DNA from: Porodaedalea pini
Lineage: Eukaryota; Basidiomycota; Agaricomycetes; Hymenochaetales; Hymenochaetaceae
Length of the DNA: 64,000 bases
Assembly: GCA_002794775.1 (NCBI GenBank)
Contig: NBAY01000018.1
Location: 124,001-188,000, forward strand
Reading direction: 5' to 3'
Under the pieces are notes generated by a model, which made no database searches, was not told the origin of the DNA, and saw nothing but the letters and a program-made list of their open reading frames with translations. A program made the translations under genes and the position numbers. Shown piece by piece: positions 22,177-33,077 of this stretch. Each line of letters begins with the position of its first letter. The stretch's first letter is position 1.

Positions 22177-25100
22177 TCAAATCGACGCAGGTCGTAGAAG
22201 CGGTCTCATCTGGGTGAAAGCATACAATCAGTAGAAAACCAGAAACGGAAATAGCCTGGTTAACTTACAATCTCCACGAAGACTGGCAAGAGGTTTGGAA
22301 TCTCCTTCAGCTCTGGAGGCTTCAAGCCTAAAGCAGCCTTGTCTTTCTTCATTTTGCGAGGCCTGCTTTGAGACGGCGGCGTCCGACGGCGTGAAGGATG
22401 CGCCTGACTGTCCTGGGAAGAACGAGCTGAGAGTGGGCTGGAGGGAAGAGGCTTTAAATGCGGTGATTGCGGAAGATAGGATGGCAAGGGAGGCACAGGC
22501 GGAGCCTCAAGATTGTTTCGAGTGAACATTGATTTGAGTGCGCCTATAGAGCGCGAGCGCGACCGGGTTCTATGAACGGGCTCTTCTCCGCCTGCGTCTC
22601 TACCGCGGTGCTCTTTGTGATGGGACGGATGATGTCGCTGTGAAGCATGCCGATCGGGCCCTTGCTGAGCTGCGGGCGACCGAGGAGAGTACGCGATGGT
22701 TGATGCTCTTGATATCGGTTTCGGAGGCACAGGAGGACCCTCTCTGGCCGACTCGCTCTCTGATGCAGTCTCGTAATCCGAGGAGTCCTCATCTTGATCT
22801 TCACCCTCATCACTTTCATCGCTTTCCTCGCTACTGGTATCTTCATCGCTCAGTGCGGCATCCATATCTTCCGCGTCCCCACGTACGAGTTCGCCAAAGC
22901 TAAGGTCGTGCACAACGCCGTTGACAAGCAACTGAGCCGCCTCATCCTCCGCATCAGCTTCCGACTGGTCCTGCGCTCGCCCGAAGCGGCGACGCAGCTT
23001 GTCCTCGTGCGCGAGTTTCAGTTTATAGTGGTACAGCGCAACCTCATCGACTTCCTTTAACACGGCCACACGTTCTGGGCCGGTATGGGGAAGGAGGAAC
23101 TCTAGACTAACCTTCTCGAAGCCTTCTTGGAAGACGGACAAGAAGAGCTGTATCCATTTCATTAAGCTGTCAAACAAACCCTCGCCTTTCGAATGGACTT
23201 TATGCACAAAGCTGTAGAATGCCTGCTCGTGTCTTTCAACGAGGTCTATGAACGTCTGGACGATGAGTTGAGGATTATCTTGATTAGCTAGGAATTTCGT
23301 AAGAATCAGCAATTATAAGATTCGAGCCCTTGGCTTACTTTCGTCTGCTGCCTCCACAGTTCTGATTAGATCGTTGATGAAGTTTTGCAGATCGCTTATG
23401 GAGTCCCCTATGCTCGCGGCCTTGTAAACTTGAGCCAATGGTGAGTAGAATATAGTGATGATGTCTTTAAGCAGTTCCGAAGTTGTCCCCTGTCAGACAT
23501 GTCAGTCGCTAAGCAACGCCATGCAGCGCGCAAAAAAAGTACCTCAAAAATTAGTTCGATTATTTGTTCCTTATCGCGCAGTTGGGAGTACAGTTTTGCC
23601 AAAATAGTGAGATCCTCATATAACCAAGCGTCACCATCTTGAGGTCCATCATCGTCATCAGAATCTGCAAGCTCGGAGCGTTGTCGAAGATATTCGGCGT
23701 GTGCGCGATGTGCTCGCATCACCCGATGTAGCTGAGGTCGTGTCAATGCTGGCGCCTCTGCGGAGCGAAGGACGACAGTCAAAAGGTTTACGCCGTCCGC
23801 CGCTAGACAAACAAATTACATTAGACGTATTGAAACGACGAGGATGTGAGAGCGTACCTGCGTCTGCTTTATATATGTTCTGAATCTCCCTCGGGCCATA
23901 CACAAACTGGCGGATCTTCTCGCACATCACATCGTCCTCGATTTTATCCTTGACAGCCGCAATCTCGTCTTCAAGCGCTTTGACGTTTTCCTGCAGCGAG
24001 CTCGCAAACATCCTAAGAAGTGCATGTTAAAATAAGGACTAGATAGTGAATTACAGAAAGCAAATACCTCTGCAGTAGACTTCGTCCACCGAAAGGCTGA
24101 GCTAAGAAGAGGTCAAGAACACTTCGGATCATCGCCACAGGGTTACTGATTTTCAGCATGCCCCTGAGAATGAAGTATGGCATAAGGCCATGCAGTCGCT
24201 TCAACGTCGCAAAGCTTTCAGATGCATCGTCTGCAGCGACAAACTGCTGGAAGATGATAGACGCCAGACTGGGAGATTGATGATTAGATAATTCACCTCT
24301 GTAAGACGAAGGACCCACGATATGCGCCCCCATTCAAATACTGCCTGGTACTCGCGAGGAAGATCGTGGACGTTCTCAGTCGTTCGAATGTATCCAAAAA
24401 TATGCGACAAGCCATCTAAAAGTTATGAGCTTCAATTTGGTTCGAAAGCATAGCACATGGAATCCACCTCTTGCCATGATGTCTCCCTTCACGCTCTTGA
24501 TGGCACCTCGTAAGCCTTCCACCCGCGCAGCGATCTCATGAGCGAAATGAATGCGCCCCTCATCCCGCTTCCGGTCCGCCTCCTCTCTCCTACGCGCATC
24601 CTCTTCCTCATCTCTGCTTAATTTCGTCGGATTCGAGGTGAGGAAATGCAGTAGTACAGGGGACGATCCCAGGACAGAACTGCTAAGGAGGGAGTTGAGG
24701 TAGGCTCGCAGTGTTAAACGGTTCTTTTCACGGGCTAGACGTATGTTTTGGATCGCCTGCTGCGTGTTGAAAGAGACAACAGACTCCTGACTGTCGTTCG
24801 CTTGACTAGACAAGGAGGTCGGCATTAGCGACGCCGTCGGACTGGCGGACACTGTTGGTGGTGCGGACGCGGTGGCTGATACAGTTGATCGGTCTTTGGC
24901 AGGAGGAGGACGAGCGTCTTCATCTGGGTGGCGTTTGCGAAGCTACAACCAAAGCTTTAATCGTAACTCCAGATATACACATCTGCCTGAAGCACTCACC
25001 TCTTCTGCCAGAGTTCTGAAGTCGCCATACCGCCGGGAAACAAATATGTCGGGGAAGTTTGTTCGTCGAGTCCTAATGATGAATTCCTAGTAGAGTAGAT

Positions 25101-25937
25101 ATAAATCTCGGAATTTCGTGCATACATGCAGAGGAGACTAACCTCGTGCACCTTACTTCGTACACGGCCCTTATCGACGACGGCCCGTACGCAGACGATG
25201 TTGACCTCAAATACTTCCTTGTTCTTCAAACCTTTTGCCTGTCGCTTCTTGGCAATTGCTTCGAGCCGGTTCAAATCCGCTTGCGTGAGCCGCACGACCT
25301 CCTCTGGCTCCGCAAGCTTCGTTGCCGAGCCAATTACAAGAGACAGTTGCTTTTCTATCTTCGAGAGTACCTTCTTCCGCGTGGCCTGCTCCGTGTCCTC
25401 TGTATTGTCGTCCATAACATTTGCAACAGAGAGATTCCGCGCGAGGACGCTAGCGATGAATGGTTGTAGCTTCTCCGGGAAGAAGTTCTTCGGAGCAGAG
25501 ACAAGGAAGGGAAATGTCAGGACAAACTGGCGGAATATGTATTTTAGGAAGGGCAGATCGAGCTGGGGAGCGTCGCGAGGCGGCGGGTTGAAGGGCGATC
25601 CCAAATAGGAGAGCGTCGAGACGTTCGGGATAGGAGACGTAGTGGATATGCCGTCAAGTTCACGACGGAATTGTAACGAGATCAGCGTCTTCTTGAGATA
25701 GTGAGCTCTGAGAGGTGTTAGAAGCGTTGCCTTCTGGTCAACTTCATCTTTGTATTTCTCTTCCTCGACGGGCGATGCGACGACAGCTTCATAGACAGCT
25801 AAGTCGCCATTGACTCGAATCTGTGCGACAACGTCGATGTCTAAGGGAGCGGGAGGCAAATTACGCGTCGGTCTTGAGGGATGAGGTAGCGATGAGGATG
25901 ATGAACTCGAAGACGCGAGTTGCTCGTCGCCAGACAT
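22177..25937 (-). CDS. PX-domain protein with DUF3818, LEC1/YPR097W type
   Basis: Yeast Lec1 binds phosphoinositides and affects sterol distribution at the cell cortex; this is the same domain architecture. After a Ser-rich start, residues ~60-240 form the PX-associated N-terminal domain (RAHYLKKTLISLQFRRELDG, FLKYIFRQFVLTFPFLVSA). A PX domain follows: FEVNIVCVRAVVDKGRVRSK, then EFIIRTRRTNFPDIFVSRRY and GDFRTLAEELRKRHPDED. The long helical DUF3818 region covers YLNSLLSSSVLGSSPVLLHF, GHIFGYIRTTENVHDL-like sequence, LFLAQPFGGRSLLQRMF, FVYGPREIQNIYKAD and QTFIDLVERHEQAFYSFVHK. The C-terminus holds an acidic Asp/Glu/Ser run and two Pro-rich PPVPPKP / PPVPPLP motifs that could bind SH3 domains. 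A tiny last exon (MRPLLRPASI) ends at 22177. Total length is about 1,050 residues. Confidence 0.9.
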
Positions 25938-26162
25938 TGAGGGAGGAATCTGAGTTGAATGCAGCCCACTCTTGCTGCAGCCTGCGGTATCCGCAAGCGC
26001 GATGTCATGTGTGGCGATGAGTGGCGATGAGAGCTGACGTATTTAGGCACGCAAACAATAACTTGAAAGTACTATATGTAGTTACACGTCCTAGTAATAC
26101 TCGTAGTACTAGTAAAGCATTTATGATCCACGTAGCCGTACAAAATACACTTTCTGCTATAG

Positions 26163-26865
26163 TCAAGGTGTATATATCTGCTGTCCTTGAAACGTCCGCC
26201 CATTAGCGTCGAGCAGCGTCTTCAGCTTCGCCGCCACCTCCCTGATCGTCTCTTTGCATCCCTCCAATCCTCGCCATGAACCAGATACACTCCAGCACTC
26301 TGAACACGCCTTCGATGCCTCGTTGACTGTCTCGAGCTCGAGCTCTCCACGCTTGTGTAACGCGACGAGGACGTCGACGAGACGCATGAAACCCGTGCGC
26401 CAGCTGGCCAAGCCACCCTCGGAGTTCATGCTGCTGTCCATCACGAGGTACGACGGTGTCATATTGAGATACATCCGCAACAGTCGCTGGTCGATGCCTC
26501 CATTTTTCGACATTGCAGCGAGCGCATTTACGACGATTTTGCCGAAGTTTGTAGCTTCGGTCATCGTGGTGGCACCCTATGGAATATGTTTCTGTCAGCA
26601 CCAGCAACAGGTACCAAAATTAATGGTTCCTGACCTCCATTTCTGCCTCTTGCCAAGTGTTGTGCACAATGCGATAGTGTTTCTGAGAGCGAGAATGGGA
26701 ATAGAGGCGTGGGCGATAGAAGATATGGAGGATAGAATTGTGGTGCGGAAAAATGCCGTTTAAATGAATCAGAATCTAGATGGTATTACGGCGTTTACAG
26801 CATTTCTCACTGACCAGGAAATCCGGCACGGAGAAGAAGCCTTGAACGGGATTCGGCTGGTTCAT
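26163..26865 (-). CDS. Unrecognised small protein, about 170 residues
   Basis: Three exons (26865-26815, 26682-26635, 26576-26163) splice in phase with good GT/AG sites. They give MNQPNPVQGFFSVPDFL, KHYRIVHNTWQEAEME and GATTMTEATNFGKIVVNALA followed by a helical C-terminal domain (LNMTPSYLVMDSSMNSEGGL, RTGFMRLVDVLVALHKRGEL, ECWSVSGSWRGLEGCKETIR). There is no signal peptide or membrane segment. I do not recognise the family. The even codon bias and intron structure argue for a real, conserved gene. It shares a short upstream region with the divergent CCDC47 gene. Confidence 0.65.
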
Positions 26866-27158
26866 GATACGCAAATTATTAGAGGAAAAGACTTGGATGG
26901 CGGCGCATGAAGTAGGAGAGACGAGAAACAGCGGCTTGAGACATTGGGCGCCCTAGTACCGAACAAGAGCTGACGTTTTGAGCGGGGGCGCGCCTCGATC
27001 TCCAGCTCATCCGGCCATGTTGGGTTGTTGAGGAGCTTCAGATGACGGAAACAGAAAGTGAGACAGCGATGCCTAATTATTACGTATTTCCTTTCTTGGA
27101 ATAAGGTTATAGCCTAACAGCTTGCGAGTCCATCGACGCTTTCCTACTGCAGGACACC

Positions 27159-28547
27159 ATGAACGTGCTCTCCGACCTGGCAAAGTCGCTGACACCGCCT
27201 CAGCCCTACACGTCTTGGGAATACGACGGTCTCGAGTACAGGTGGAAGAACTTTGTCTTCAGGCCAGCTCGTCTGTTTTTCCCATTTTTATATCGTCCAA
27301 ACAATTGTTCAGATATATTTTATTCAAGTGTTCAAGGTCGAGGTCTTCCTACTCGCAGGCCTCGCAGCTTACTTCGTCTGGTTCTTCGTTGGAAAGGCGC
27401 TAAACAAGAGCCGCGCTGAAGCATGGTAATCTACGACTTTACATGCCCAAATATTTTACGTAGCTCACTCACGTCGTGCACCCAGGCTCAACGCGCACTA
27501 CCCGTTGCTCTCACAGCAGTTCTCCAAACCATCTAGCACATCGGGTCTCGTCTCCGACGGCTACTCTGACTTCTTCAACTTCTCGACCGGTCGGCGCAAC
27601 GTCGCATCCCTGCACAGCGTGCTGACGCTCCTTCCGCGCCATGACCTTGCGAAGATGGCGTACCGCTTCGTCTGGGGGATGATTGAGCTCGTGTACAGGA
27701 CAGAAGACGAGATTGAGCTGGACTTCAAACTCTTTCCGTCCTCGACAGTGCCGGGTTTTGTTTGGGGCGTCGTGTCAAAGGAGTGCCTGAAGACTATCAA
27801 GCAGGACAGATGGGATCTGGTGAGTTCATTCTGCGTAATTAATGAGATTCCATTTTTTTTCTGACATGGTCAGACCCTCACCCGCACTACTGAGAGTCCC
27901 CTTCTGAGTGGCGGATATTGTGTCATGTCGGGTTCGTTGCCCGTACTTCCCTTCGTTCCTCGTTCACTAACAATCGTGTAGAATATGCGGATGTGACTGA
28001 AACCTTACTCAAGCCCGGTCCGTTCAATATTGGTACAAGCCTCAACGATCCCTCCATCAGGCCCTACGTCAAGTCATTCACCGTAAGCGAGAACCATTCC
28101 TCCATTGAACCTATCCTCACATATCCTCATCCCTATTAGATCACCGACCAACCTCGCGAACGCCCCGGCCTGCCCCTCCCCGCCGACCAGCGCGAGCGGC
28201 ACGTCATCCTCTCCCTACGCGCCCCGCCTAGCGCACAGGCCGGTGCCACCGTGCCGCTCGTCAAGGCCGTCTTCACGCTCATCGACGCGCTCGAGTCCGG
28301 ACGGTTCGCACTGCGCCCGGAGACGCGCACGAAGCTGCGCAAGACGCGCGAGGAGCTCGACGAGCAGATCCGAAAGGACGCCGAAGCGGAACGCCGGGAG
28401 GAGGCCGAGCTTGATAAGGCGGCTGCGAAGAAGAAGGCGCAGGATGAGCGGCTCGGGAAGCTCAGTGCTGCCGAGCAGAAGAAGGAGCTAGAGCGCGACC
28501 GTAAGCGGCAGCTCCGGAAGGCGCAAGGACGGGTGACGAAAAAGTAG
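27159..28547 (+). CDS. CCDC47/DUF1682 ER membrane protein
   Basis: CCDC47 is an ER protein; in animals it forms part of the PAT chaperone and multipass translocon and binds calcium. The exons read MNVLSDLAKSLTPPQPYTSW, EYRWKNFVFRPAL joined to FKVEVFLLAGLAAYFVWFFV (single membrane segment), KSRAEAWLNAHYPLLSQQFS, STGRRNVASLHSVLTLLPRH, WGMIELVYRTEDEIELDFKL, TLTRTTESPLLSGGYCVMSE, LNDPSIRPYVKSFTITDQP, and a highly charged C-terminal coiled coil ending LRKAQGRVTKK. This order is that of DUF1682 proteins. The 5' intron is resolved by the family sequence FRPALFK. About 390 residues. Confidence 0.88.
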
Positions 28548-28794
28548 AGCCTGCAATATTAACGTCTGTTTGCAAACCCTCTGCAATGCGCTGCATGTTC
28601 TTTTCTGTAATTACGTAGGGCATAAATTAATTGCGATTGGATATGTACTGTGCGGAATACTAAAGTTGGCTGCTGGATGGTACAAGTGCGACGATCGAAA
28701 GCAAAATAACAAGTTATAAGGTTACAGTTATGTTTCCAAGATATCAACAGGAAAGGATTGAGTCCCGCATGGAATGAGAGTCTATTGGATCTGC

Positions 28795-31700
28795 TCAATG
28801 GCTGGTCCAAAGATGAGGAAGACCCGTCGTTGTCGGAGTGTTGGGAATGCTGACAGGCTCTTCCTCTTCTCCAACAGTGCTGAGTCTATGGTAGCGGCCG
28901 TTGCCCACATTGGCAATCCGGCGGAGAAATGCTGGTTCTTCATCAGTAGTGCCGTCTGATCCAGAGCCAACACTGTTCTGATCGTGTACCAAGTCCTCTT
29001 TCTCCACCGCAGAGGAGTCTCCGGCCGCGACTTCAGGTTCAGGCGGTGCAGCACCTCCCACACCCAGTACGCGCCCCCACTTCGTGAATAGCGTGAGCAG
29101 CCAGTTGTTCAACGCCTGGAACCGGCCCTCCTGTGTCCCCTCCGCCTCGGCACGCGCACGTATCTCTTCCTCCTCTTCGCTGTTTTCCTCGCCCTCAATG
29201 TGCGTATCCTCAGGCAACTCGCTCTCCTCCTCCACGTCGCTCTCCGTGCGTCCCAGGAAGTCTACTAGGCGCTCGCTCCCGTCAAGCCGCCGCTGCACAC
29301 GGTTGAACCGTCCGTAGCTCCTGCTATGCTCCTCGCGGTCTCCAGAGAGCACAAAGTGTCGCCGATTCCGCACGCCAAACACACGGTCTCGGATTGCAAA
29401 GACGCGCAAACGCGGGGCCTGCGCCATGCGCCACAGGCCGGCAACATCGAGAAAGTTTGCCTCGTACAATAGCGCGTCCGTATCCGCTGACGCCGAGTCA
29501 GTAGCAGAAACGGCTTCTTCGATGTCCGCTACTATCTGGCATTTTTCCGCCAGTTCCTGTAGAAGAGCAGCATGCTCTTCGTGGTATTTGAGAAGCATTT
29601 CATTAGTGGAGGTGCTGCTTTGAATGAGTGCCTTTAGAGTAGATATTACACCATGAGAAACCAATTAGGCATAAGGGTAAGATAAGGACACTACCTGCAG
29701 AATAACAAGAACAGCCTCAACATGAGCTTTGCGTCTATACATGATAAGGCATTGGATGCAAAGATCGACGTCTGTCTGCATACGCTCTTTCGTTAGAACG
29801 TCTTCCTGATCCATATATAGTCGATCATCAAAGCTATACGATCTAAGAACACCAAAGTCAGGCACTTCCTTCGGAAGAATGAACCGGTTACCTCTTCTTC
29901 TGGAAGACAAATGGTTGCTTGGGCTTCGTAACCTTTGGGTTCTTGCTCACTACGGGAGTCGTGACTTTGCGTGACCACGGGAAGACGTTCGGTTCGTAAC
30001 GGATTCCAAAGGGGAACACAGTCGCCTCCATCGCCTTTATGTCCACCTCCACCTCGTCTAGAAGTTTGACTGCGCTAAGTTGATCTGCCCAGCTCATCGC
30101 TCGTTTCCGCACTGTAGAAACGGGGCTGGGCCGTTCCTTGTTGAATCGTGCGACTCGCTGACTGTACTCTTCATCGTCAATCCCGAGCGCGGATGTATGT
30201 GCTGAGGAGAACGCGCCTAGATTGTAAGAAGAAGTAGAAGGAGCTGAGGAACAGCACGTCAAACAATGCGCAGAGTTACGTTATGCCCTTTGACGTACAG
30301 ACAGGTGATGCTTGACCACTGCTGAGACCCGACATCGCCTCATCAGGATCCCTGTTAACGTGCTCTGAATTGTATCTACGTAATAAAAGGTGCAGAACGC
30401 TTACCTTGAGATCACGACGGACGGAACAACTGACTTATTTTGCAAGCTCTCTGGACTCTTCTCCTTCGTGGAGGTCGACAAGTCTACACTTGTTTTCTTG
30501 AGTCTGTTCTTCCCAAACTCCCTGCGGAAGAGACATCAGCAATTGATATTGAGGCAGTCATCCATCCACTTACCCAGCCCAGTTCTCAAACTTCTTCGTT
30601 ACTTTGTTTGACCAAGGAAAGACACCCAGAAGATCACCATCCTCCTCCGAATCGCTCCTCTCACGCTCCCTTTCCCTCTCTTCCTCTGCATCACTCCAGA
30701 CGCACTCCTTCCTCTTCCTCTCCAGCTGCTCGAGTTTCCCGGTCCACAAGTACCTAAGGCTCGCCCCGCAGTCCTTCCCACGGAGAAAGCCGACCTTGCC
30801 AACGAACGTTGCGAGGTCTGGCGTGCCCTCCACCAAACTCTCCGCCTCGCGTTCCTTCGATGACAGCGAGAGTGACATCGACTTCCCGTGAGATGCACCT
30901 TTCGAGCTTGACATCGCGGACGTCGTCGCGGAGGTGAGGTCATCGAGCTTGTTGAGCACGACACGGTGTAGTTTGTACGCGTCCGACGAACGGTATTTAT
31001 CGTACGCCACGTCGATGTGCTTGATGAGCGCCAAATTGAGGTAGGCATGATGGCAAGTGCTGAGTGCTGCAGTCGAAGAGGATGGAGTGTGAACGATCCG
31101 TTGATTGACGAAGGCAGCAAGACAGCGTGTGAATCCACGGGGATGGAGGAATGGGTCTTTAGGGACCGTCTGATACCCGATTATGCTGAGTTTGTTGCGC
31201 ATTGAGAGGGCTAAGCTGATAATGGCTGAAACGGTCGAAGGGTCTGCTACCCTTTCCATCGGCTTGAATGCAATACATCCGGAATTCAAACAATTTAAAT
31301 TCAGAATAATAGCTTACCTCAACTTTCATGTATGGTTCGCCAATCTCAGCGACCCACCTCTGAATTCCATCCACTGTAGCATCACAAAGTAGACCGTCTT
31401 GTTCTTCAGAGTCAATGGGAAACATCTCGTACAGCGAGAGCCCACATTGGATCAGTCTGACAAGTTCCAAGACCGTCTGCCTAAAGAGTTCCCCGGTCCG
31501 TATCGCATCACTAAAATGGAACATAGAGATGAAGCGGTCTTTCGTCGCATCGCTATAAGCAGACAATCTGTGAGCAGGGTTGTATACTGCTTAGAGGGCT
31601 AAGGAACAAACCTTGGTTCTTGAAGAGTAAGTGCACTCCTCCCGCTACATCCCATCCGCAGCAAATTAATGTTTACGTAGAGCTGCTGGCGGTGAGCGAG

Positions 31701-32512
31701 GAAGTCTCCGTCTGGGATGTACACTACCGTATAGTCGGAGCGGAAGTTGGCAAGGGATGTAACCATGATGACGCCTTTATCCGTCTACATAAGTGAGAAA
31801 CCGAATGAGAAGACGGTGATGTAGCCGGATGTAACAAACCTCACGAGGCCGAGCACCGTCCTTTCGAAGCTCGTGAGTGACTTTCTCCCATTCTTGGAGG
31901 GCCTCGGCGCTCGAAAGTGAGGATGCAGGCGCGAGTGCAGTAACAGAGACCTGTAAATGTTAGTTTAGTAATTCAGTGGAGTGATTGCTTGTGTTTGTGA
32001 TTATACCATATCCTTCAGATCACCGGTGTATACAGTGAGTAAGGTAGTCGCCCGTCTTCGGTCCACAATCCTTTCGGCATGTGTTGTCAGGTATGGAAGT
32101 AAATGAGGGTGTAAGGCGTACGAACTCACCATTTCTCTACCGCAAATATTTGGTAACCAGAAAGTCGTACATCCTCCTCCACGACCTCAAACTGGCTATC
32201 ACAATTAAACCAGCGCCTTTCGTCTTTAACCTCGGCTTGCACAGGCTCCGATAGTGCGGAGTCTGCTCGGGACCGTGTGAGCTTATTACTGCTGGACTTG
32301 CTCTTGACTGGCCGCAGCTCCAGATCTGGTGCGGCACGTTTGGAACAGGACGTTGGGACAAGCAGACATCTTGGAAGGCTCGGGATCTGAGACTTTGGCG
32401 GCTGCGTACGACGTTGGACAGGGGAGTGAGAGATAGAAGAACTGGAGACGGTCGGAGAAAGAGGTGGGGAGGTGGATGGTGAGATAGCAGCGCGCCGACG
32501 CGGTCTATCCAT
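28795..32512 (-). CDS. STB6-like (STB2/STB6 N-terminal domain) protein
   Basis: In yeast Stb2 and Stb6 were found as Sin3-binding proteins. The start MDRPRRRAAISPSTSPPLSP leads a Ser/Pro-rich region. The Stb6-like domain follows: FEVVEEDVRLSGYQIFAVEK, then IVDRRRATTLLTVYTGDLKD, VSVTALAPASSLSSAEALQE, YTVVYIPDGDFLAHRQQLYV and NINLLRMGCSGRSALTL. Later exons hold a helical region (ELVRLIQCGLSLYEMFPID, AIISLALSMRNKLSIIGYQT), a conserved C-terminal block (VGKVGFLRGKDCGASLRYLW, FPWSNKVTKKFENWAG), a second PWSRKVT-like block, and an acidic, probably disordered tail. Total length exceeds 900 residues over many exons; some internal splice sites are approximate. It is divergent from the LON-RING gene. 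Confidence 0.75.
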
Positions 32513-33077
32513 GCTGAATGTTAGTGCAACGACTGTGGGTAGCACATTAATATTATGACCTTGAGAGAGACAGCCAGCACGTGCTCGTGACTTTCGACAT
32601 GACTATAATAAGCAATTACTGAATCAGCGATTGTTTGGCTCAATTTGGCTATATGGTTACTGTATACAATGACGTGTGATCGGCAAGTCTTGTCCATTGG
32701 AATTACACATGATTTGAGACATGTTCCGCTTTCGACAAGTGAATGTGCATATCTTTATTTTGATGAGGTGAATCAATATTAATCAGTACTAGTATCATCA
32801 TTTTGTGAGATGGGGAATATACGACTGAGCGCTCATACGGCGCATTTGAGCGAATAAAACGGTGGCGAACAAGAATGAAGTACTAGTACTCGGCAAGGCA
32901 ACAACCCGACACGTCCCGACAGTTCTAGAGAGTTCCGCATTCTGAAAACAGTAGTGCGATTTGAGTACTCTGGCTTACATCAGTCTCGATACCCAACCCA
33001 GTATCCACATAGTCAATTCAAGCTGCTCTTTCAAAAGTCGCGATGGCCTTGACACTCTTCTCCAATCACCCTCGCCT
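32513..33077. other. Divergent promoter region, STB6-like / LON-RING
   Basis: This 565-base region separates two divergent starts. The LON-RING frame is open from 32961 but the first in-frame ATG is at 33078, so 5' UTR or a small upstream exon must lie here. No repeat was noticed. Confidence 0.5.
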
